From the NCBI GenBank assembly GCA_033763355.1, contig JANRKT010000331.1, forward strand, positions 1 to 7,485: DNA of 7,485 nucleotides. Reading direction: 5' to 3'. A program made the position numbers and the translations under genes. The stretch's first letter is position 1. Each line of letters opens with the position of its first letter. The notes below the pieces were generated by a model that saw nothing but the letters and a program-made list of their open reading frames with translations, was not told the DNA's origin and ran no database searches. Positions 1-5,500 of this stretch are shown here, piece after piece. Source of the stretch: JANRKT01 sp033763355 (GTDB lineage: Bacteria; Bacteroidota; Bacteroidia; Chitinophagales; Chitinophagaceae).

Positions 1-1834
1 CCGTTTTTATCTGCAATTCCACCAGCTGTTTTTCATCAATTGTTGAAGGCGCATCCAGCATTACATCCCTGCCGGCATTGTTTTTAGGGAAGGCGATGAA
101 ATCACGTATGCTTTCGCTGCCGCCGAGGATGGCGCATAAACGGTCGAAACCGAAAGCGATGCCGCCGTGCGGCGGGGCGCCGTATTCAAAGGCCCCGAGG
201 AGAAAACCAAATTTATGCAGCGATTCCTCTTTGCTCATGCCCAGCGCAGCAAACATTTTTTCCTGCAGTTCACGCTGAAATATACGGATGGAGCCGCCGC
301 CTATTTCATTTCCGTTCAGCACCATGTCGTAAGCATTGGCTTTAATGCCTGCATAGGGATGTTCAAGGTACTTTACAGCATTTTCAATAACCGGGTTGTT
401 ATTTATCATTATTTCTATGTGCGCCGGTTTGGGAGAGGTGAAAGGATGGTGCCTTGCCACCCAGCGATTGCTTTCTGCATCGTATTCAAACAAAGGAAAG
501 TCGAGCACCCAGAGTAGTTTAAATTCATCTTTCTTTCTTAGGCCAAGCCTTTCGCCCATCTCCAGGCGAAGTTCGCTGATGGCTTTACGTGTCCTTTCTT
601 CTGCGCCTGCAAGTATTAAAATCAAATCACCTTTCTCTGCCTTGCAATATGCAGCAAGTGTTTTAAGTTGTTCTTCATTAATAAATTTATCGAAACTGCT
701 TTTATATGTTCCGTCATTATTCACTTTCACAAATGCCATACCGCCCATACCAATCTGCGGACGCTTTACCCATTCAATCAGTTCATCGGTTTGCTTTCTT
801 GTGTAGTCGCTTGCATGGGGCACATTAATGGCAACAATGGTTTCTGCATCATCAAAAACTTTAAAGCCTGTACCCCCTGCACCGCCCCCTAAAGGGGAAT
901 CCATCAAAACTGATTGGTATTGCGGAAATGTCATTAACGGAAATTTCAGGTTGGTAATTTTCATACCAAACCTGATGTCGGGTTTGTCATTGCCATAATT
1001 CCACATGGCATCATCCCAGCTCATTCTTTCCACAGGTTCGCTGTAATCGATCCCTTTTACATCTTTAAAGATCCTTTTTATCAAACCTTCAAACATATTC
1101 AGGATGTCTTCCTGCTCAACAAAGCTCATTTCGCAGTCAATCTGTGTAAACTCCGGCTGGCGGTCGGCCCTGAGGTCTTCATCGCGGAAACATTTTACCA
1201 CCTGGTAATAACGGTCATAACCGCTTACCATCAGCAACTGCTTGAATGTTTGCGGCGATTGGGGCAATGCATAAAACTGACCGGGGTTCATTCTTGATGG
1301 CACCACAAAATCCCTTGCGCCTTCAGGAGTGGATTTGATCAGAAACGGAGTTTCAATATCCATGAAATGGTTTTCATGCAAATAATTTCTTGCACTGCGG
1401 TTAACTGCATAACGCAATTCAAGGTTTTTCTTTACTGCATTGCGGCGCAAATCAAGAAAGCGGTATTTCATCCGCAGGTCATCGCCTCCGTCAGTATCAT
1501 CCTGTATGGTGAAGGGGGGAGTTACAGATTTATTTAAAATGCTGAATGATGAAACTTTTATTTCAATATCGCCTGTTGGCAGGTTGGGATTTTTATTGCT
1601 TCTTTCATTTACAGTTCCCTTTGCCTGCAATACAAATTCACGGCCCAGGGGCTGCTGGTCAAACTGCTGGTTTAATTCTTCGCCAAACAGCAGTTGCGTA
1701 ATGCCGTAACGGTCACGCAGGTCAACAAAAGTAATGCTGCCGAATTTTCTTACGGTTTGTACCCAGCCTGCAAGGGTAACTTCTTTGTTCGTGTCTTTAA
1801 TTCTTAGTTCGCCACAGGTATGTGTTCTGTACAT
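1..1834 (-). CDS. aspS: aspartyl-tRNA synthetase (C-terminus off the left edge)
   Basis: This cytosolic class II synthetase charges tRNA-Asp with aspartate using ATP. The frame opens at ATG 1834-1832 (MYRTHTCGELRI) and is uninterrupted for 611 codons to the left edge. It ends in APSTIDEKQLVELQIKT, close to the usual bacterial C-terminus, so only a few residues should be missing. Visible parts: an N-terminal OB-fold for the anticodon (about residues 1-105, GWVQTVRKFGSITFVDLRDR); motif 1 around 157-176 (ETPFLIKSTPEGARDF); the QSPQ stretch (YALPQSPQTFKQLL); motif 2 from Phe216 (FRDEDLRADRQPEF); a bacterial-type GAD insertion domain; and motif 3 with DRL at 564-566 (GGIAFGFDRL). The oddity is about 20 extra residues in the insertion domain (about 297-321) containing SPLGGGAGG, encoded by a G-rich palindrome. 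All catalytic motifs are intact, so I expect a working enzyme. No clear Shine-Dalgarno precedes the start, only an A/T-rich stretch, which is usual for Bacteroidota. Confidence 0.97.
   Translation of the reverse strand, partial: MYRTHTCGELRIKDTNKEVTLAGWVQTVRKFGSITFVDLRDRYGITQLLFGEELNQQFDQQPLGREFVLQAKGTVNERSNKNPNLPTGDIEIKVSSFSILNKSVTPPFTIQDDTDGGDDLRMKYRFLDLRRNAVKKNLELRYAVNRSARNYLHENHFMDIETPFLIKSTPEGARDFVVPSRMNPGQFYALPQSPQTFKQLLMVSGYDRYYQVVKCFRDEDLRADRQPEFTQIDCEMSFVEQEDILNMFEGLIKRIFKDVKGIDYSEPVERMSWDDAMWNYGNDKPDIRFGMKITNLKFPLMTFPQYQSVLMDSPLGGGAGGTGFKVFDDAETIVAINVPHASDYTRKQTDELIEWVKRPQIGMGGMAFVKVNNDGTYKSSFDKFINEEQLKTLAAYCKAEKGDLILILAGAEERTRKAISELRLEMGERLGLRKKDEFKLLWVLDFPLFEYDAESNRWVARHHPFTSPKPAHIEIMINNNPVIENAVKYLEHPYAGIKANAYDMVLNGNEIGGGSIRIFQRELQEKMFAALGMSKEESLHKFGFLLGAFEYGAPPHGGIAFGFDRLCAILGGSESIRDFIAFPKNNAGRDVMLDAPSTIDEKQLVELQIKT
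873..900. repeat. G-rich palindromic element inserted in frame in aspS
   Basis: The core on the plus strand is CCCCTaaAGGGG (886-897), followed on the aspS sense strand by G-rich sequence. It is read as SPLGGGAGG (residues 313-321). E. coli AspRS, as I recall it, has about 18 residues between the MELTD-like strand and the AVF-like strand, whereas this protein has about 37. The extra residues therefore coincide with the repeat. The SPxGGG reading matches two elements in the A2M gene. The outer limits are uncertain; the inserted peptide may begin as early as position 945. Confidence 0.7.
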
Positions 1835-2016
1835 AAAAAAACTTATCCGCTTAAAAACGGAATATTTTAATTTAAATAATAGCTGAATTGAATTTGCCCA
1901 GGCTGAAGAGTGCGACGCAACAGTAGCTTAATAATGATACGTAAGCTTGCTACATCCATTTTCTTCAACAAGTCGGCAAAGATAGGTAATGCAGCGTATC
2001 CGGAGAGATGAAAAGC
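1835..2016 (-). promoter_or_regulatory. aspS leader with possible Bacteroidota -7 element
   Basis: This is the 182-bp gap between the membrane protein stop and the aspS start. On the minus strand, 1984-1977 reads TATCTTTG, a full match to the Bacteroidota -7 consensus TAnnTTTG. The best upstream partner is TTTC at 2013-2010, 25 bases away, which is longer than the usual 19-21 and makes the -33 box weak. If used, it would give a leader of roughly 135 nt. The last 60 bases before aspS are very A/T-rich. No T-box or other known riboswitch is recognisable. Confidence 0.35.
1923..1953. repeat. imperfect inverted repeat in the aspS leader
   Basis: GTAGCTTA (1923-1930) can pair with TAAGCTTGCTAC (1942-1953) as an 8-bp stem if four bases of the right arm bulge out. 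The loop is 11 nt. A 9-base near-palindrome, TGCGACGCA, lies just beside it at 1911-1919. No T-run follows on the minus strand, so it is not a typical terminator. It may be a leader hairpin or part of a dispersed intergenic repeat. The stem is short and could be chance. Confidence 0.3.
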
Positions 2017-2454
2017 CTAATTCACTTTAGCATCTGCCAGTTCTTCCTGAACAATTTCATCCGCTTTTGTGTGCATTTTTTCCCTGAACCGGGGGTTGGG
2101 GACAAGAATAAAATAATAGTAAGCAAGTATGGCAAGCCCTATGGCAAAAGGTATGATAGACATGTTGCGCAGGCCCCATGTTCCTTCGTCCCATCCAAAA
2201 AATTCACCAATCATCCAGGTGCAGTTGGCGGCAATCCAGAAAACAACCGCAAGGTTGTGCAGGAACTCAGAAGTGATCTTACGGGTTTGCCAGGTAATGA
2301 GCAATGCAACTGTTAAAGTGGGTATTATCATAAAAAGCCCCAGCCACCTGAAGTTTAAAGCCCAGCAGAGATCTTTAATAAGCCATAAAAGAATATGAAG
2401 GTTTTCAACGCGGCGGAAACGTGCCGGGATGTAGTAGATTTTTTTATTGTTCAT
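2017..2454 (-). CDS. unidentified small integral membrane protein (145 aa)
   Basis: The gene runs from ATG 2454 to TAG 2017. I do not recognise a named family. The protein has an N-terminal basic stretch (MNNKKIYYIPARFRR), then three clear hydrophobic helices at about 37-55 (WLGLFMIIPTLTVALLITW), 64-86 (including VVFWIAANCTWMIGEFF) and 97-118 (IIPFAIGLAILAYYYFILV). A fourth, more polar candidate at about 20-34 (HILLWLIKDLCWALNF) carries a Lys-Asp pair. The C-terminal tail of about 27 residues is charged (REKMHTKADEIVQEELADAK) and probably faces the cytoplasm. Tryptophans and acidic residues near membrane borders (KDLCW, GEFFGWDEGTW) look like conserved-family features, but I infer this from pattern only. 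It lies 131 bp after the A2M stop and 182 bp before aspS, with no functional link evident. The start is the only in-frame ATG before the first helix, and no strong ribosome binding site precedes it. Confidence 0.85.
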   Translation of the reverse strand: MNNKKIYYIPARFRRVENLHILLWLIKDLCWALNFRWLGLFMIIPTLTVALLITWQTRKITSEFLHNLAVVFWIAANCTWMIGEFFGWDEGTWGLRNMSIIPFAIGLAILAYYYFILVPNPRFREKMHTKADEIVQEELADAKVN

Positions 2455-2510
2455 TTGAGATCAGCAGGAGTTTGAAACCATGCGCTTCCCGAAGGATAGC
2501 CATAACTGGT

Positions 2511-2541
2511 CAAAAATAACTGTAATATTTTTCAGTAAAAA
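2511..2541 (-). promoter_or_regulatory. candidate Bacteroidota promoter for the membrane protein
   Basis: On the minus strand, 2518-2511 reads TATTTTTG, matching the TAnnTTTG -7 consensus. A T-run at 2541-2537 (TTTT, three of four with the TTTG -33 box) lies 18-19 bases upstream, close to the usual spacing. The start codon at 2454 is 57 bases below the motif, giving a leader of about 50 nt. Both motifs are easy to find in A/T-rich DNA, so this is tentative. Confidence 0.4.
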
Positions 2542-2585
2542 CTTAGGGACAGGAATTTTATTGCACGGGTAGGGGGATACACTCA

Positions 2586-5500
2586 TTATTTCACCTTAAT
2601 ATTTATTCCTTCACTGTGACTGGTAAATTCCGGCGCATACATACATTGGATATTTGCAATACCCGCTGAAAACTTTCCGGCATGTGTTACAAACAACGGG
2701 TATTCGAAAACGTATGTGCCTTTGGACAGCCAGTTGAAAAAGAAATTGGTGCTGGCATCTTTCGTGCTTTCATAATAACCAAGCCCGCCCTGCCATTTGT
2801 AACTGCTCAGTACATTCACCGGCTCAGTGCCTGCTGCACGCATGTCTTTCATGTGCACATATTCCATGTCCCTTTCACTGCGCAGTTCAATCCTTACTTT
2901 CAGTTTGTCGCCCACTTTTATTTCATCACCTTCATTAACTGGTTGCAGCACGGGGCCACGTTCTGTATTTTTTTCTATAAATAATTTTTTCTTTAATTGC
3001 AATGGGGTTGATGCGGGTGTGATCTGATCAAGGTTTTCGAAGTATTGCCAATAGATGGCGCCCCAAGCCCCCACCTGGCCTCCCCCGGTGGGGGAGGAGA
3101 GCGAAATATCTATTTTACCCATATCTGATGATACATTCTTTCCGTCAATGGTTTTTTTGAAATAACCAACCCCCTCCCAGCCTCCCCCGGAGGGGGAGGT
3201 GAAAGAAAGCGACCCTAATTTTATTTCTGTTGTTGGTTCTTCTGCCAGCCAGTTAGTACCCTGCAGCAGCAATGCATAACATGCATCGGCGGTGGCCTTT
3301 GTGGTTTTCCAGTTCTGGGTTTGTTTCTGGCGCAGCAACCAGAGTTTCATCAGTTCAACAGCTTCTTTGTCTTTTCCCGCTTCAGCAAATGTTTCTATTA
3401 GTAAAGATTGGGTTTCAACAGGGGCCTGGTGCCAGTAATAACCTGCGGTGTTGTCTTTCCAGTACATTCCTTTTTCCTCATCCTTTATGGCATTTTCTTT
3501 TAATGATGCAAGAATGGCTTTGGCTGTTACAGCATCATTATAACGGTGCTGTGCCAGGGCAACCATTCCCTGCATATACCTGTTTTGCTGCAGCCAGTAT
3601 TGCTGTGATTGTTTTAAGAAATAATTGTACGCTGTTTGTGATGCTTTGGGTATGGGCCTTTCTTTAAAAAAGCTCCTCATGTAGAGGTACTGGATTTGTG
3701 TGTAACTGAGATTATTTTTTTTCAGGTCGACTTTATAGCGGATCAGGTTGTCATAATCTGCCGCAAGTTTTTTATCCAGATAAGATATGGCCGGTTTTAC
3801 AATTTCATTCCATGCTTCTTTTTGTTCTTTGTTTAATGCCCCAAGATGCTGCAGCCTTGCAAGGCCGGTAATGATGTATTGCGTAATAAACCTGTCATCA
3901 GGCCCGCCTTTAAACCATACAAAACCGCCATTGGGTGATTGCATCTGTTTGAGTTTTTCCAAACTGCTGCCAAGCTCTTTGCTCATCCGCACCATGTCAA
4001 ACAGCAACGCAATATTTTTCTTTTGCTGGCTTTCTGTTTTGGCCTGCAGTACCCAGGGTGTTTCCTGCAGTAAAACTGATTTCAGTTCTTCATTCTTCTG
4101 AAGATTACTCATGAGTGCTGCGGTATCAGCCGTTTTCCATGTTTCAAAAACAGCTTTGATCTTTGGTGAACTGTTTGCAACCATTGAAGCAAGTGCATTG
4201 GCATAATATCGGTTGAATACCTGTTCGGCACATTCATATGGATATTCCATTAAATAAGGAAGCGATTGCACGGCATACCATGCAGGGTTGCTGCTGAACT
4301 CAACCGTAAGCGACTGGTGTGAGAGGCTTTCGCTTTTATTGTTCAGCAGTTTTTCAAACTTAAAGTTCTTTGTGCCGCTGCCCCTTACCTGTATGGGAAG
4401 TGATTCCGTTACAAGGATGCGGTTGGTAAGAACAGGAATAACATTTTCTTCGCCGTCGCTAACCTCACCCCCATCCCCTCTCCCCGCGGCGGAGAGGGGG
4501 GCTTTGGCAATTACACGGTATAACAATGGCTGGTTGAAATTATAGGGAATTTCAATATTGAATTTTACAACAGTGCTCTGGCTGGCAGGCGCTGTAAAAT
4601 ATTGTACGGGAAAAATATTTTTGAACCATCCGTCAACAGGTTGTTGTGTGGTGGCGTCAATCAGTTGCAGTTGCGCCTGGCCGGTAACTTCTTTGGCTGT
4701 AAGGTTTGAAATTTTGGCGCTGAACTCCACCGCATCGCCTTCCCGCATAAAACGCGGTGCATTGGGCTGCACCATCAGTTCTTTTTGTGTAATGATGGTT
4801 TTTGTTTCAAAACCAAATGCAAGGTCTTTGGTATGCGCAAGGGTTTGCCATTTCCATTGGGTTAATGCTTCGGGAATGGTAAATGAAAACTCCACATTGC
4901 CGTCTGCATCGGTTTTTAAATCAGGAAAGAAAAAGGCGGTTTCGTGGAAGTTTTTGCGGACAGTAACTTGTTCTTCTTTTTTCTTCGTTGCGCCACTTTT
5001 GGTGGTAATTAAAATTGCTCCATTTGCCCCAGCTGTTCCATAAATTGCGATTGCGTTTTCAGCTTTTAAGACTTCCAAATTGATAATGTTATCTGGATTT
5101 ATATCATCACGGCTTCCTTCGAAAGGTACTCCATCAATAATTATAAGTACCTTATTTGCTGATTTAATAGTTGCCATTCCTCTAATAGTTACAGCTGAGA
5201 CCGATCCTGCAAGATTTTTTTTGACAGTAACTTCTTCAGATAACTTAAAACTGTCTGCAGCCATAGAAGGTGCAGTCATTCTCATCTGCATCATTTCCCG
5301 TCTTACAAATGCAGGATTAAAATCACCCCATATAAAATCATCGTATATTTTTTCTTTTATTGCCATATAACCTCTATACTCAATTTTTTGCTGCGATTGC
5401 TCAACAGAAAAATTATTGTTGCCTGCCCAGTTGTTTCCACGATAATAGAATTCATAAATATCAGGAGTATTCCAGCCATGTGGCTTAAACTGGTCTAATG

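Noticed and set aside
78..1709. Several plus-strand open frames of 66-136 codons over the left part
   Set aside because: They lie antisense to aspS, whose minus-strand frame is continuous with full class II synthetase motifs. Their translations have no family resemblance.
2080..2105. G-rich stretch near the end of the membrane protein gene as another palindromic element
   Set aside because: It lacks an inverted-repeat core and encodes an ordinary-looking VPNPRFREK stretch right after the last helix.
2519..2545. Terminator after the A2M gene in the 131-bp gap
   Set aside because: Only a 4-bp ACTG/CAGT pairing in an A/T-rich stretch was found, too weak to call.
3079..3199. The G-rich palindromes as rho-independent terminators
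   Set aside because: They lie within the coding sequence and have no T-run after the stem on either strand; conserved protein sequence continues on both sides.
4992..5237. A separate TonB-dependent receptor gene or an assembly chimera
   Set aside because: There is no start codon context, barrel or stop. The frame runs unbroken through both junctions, and the A2M linker EEQVTVRKNFHETAFFF resumes immediately.
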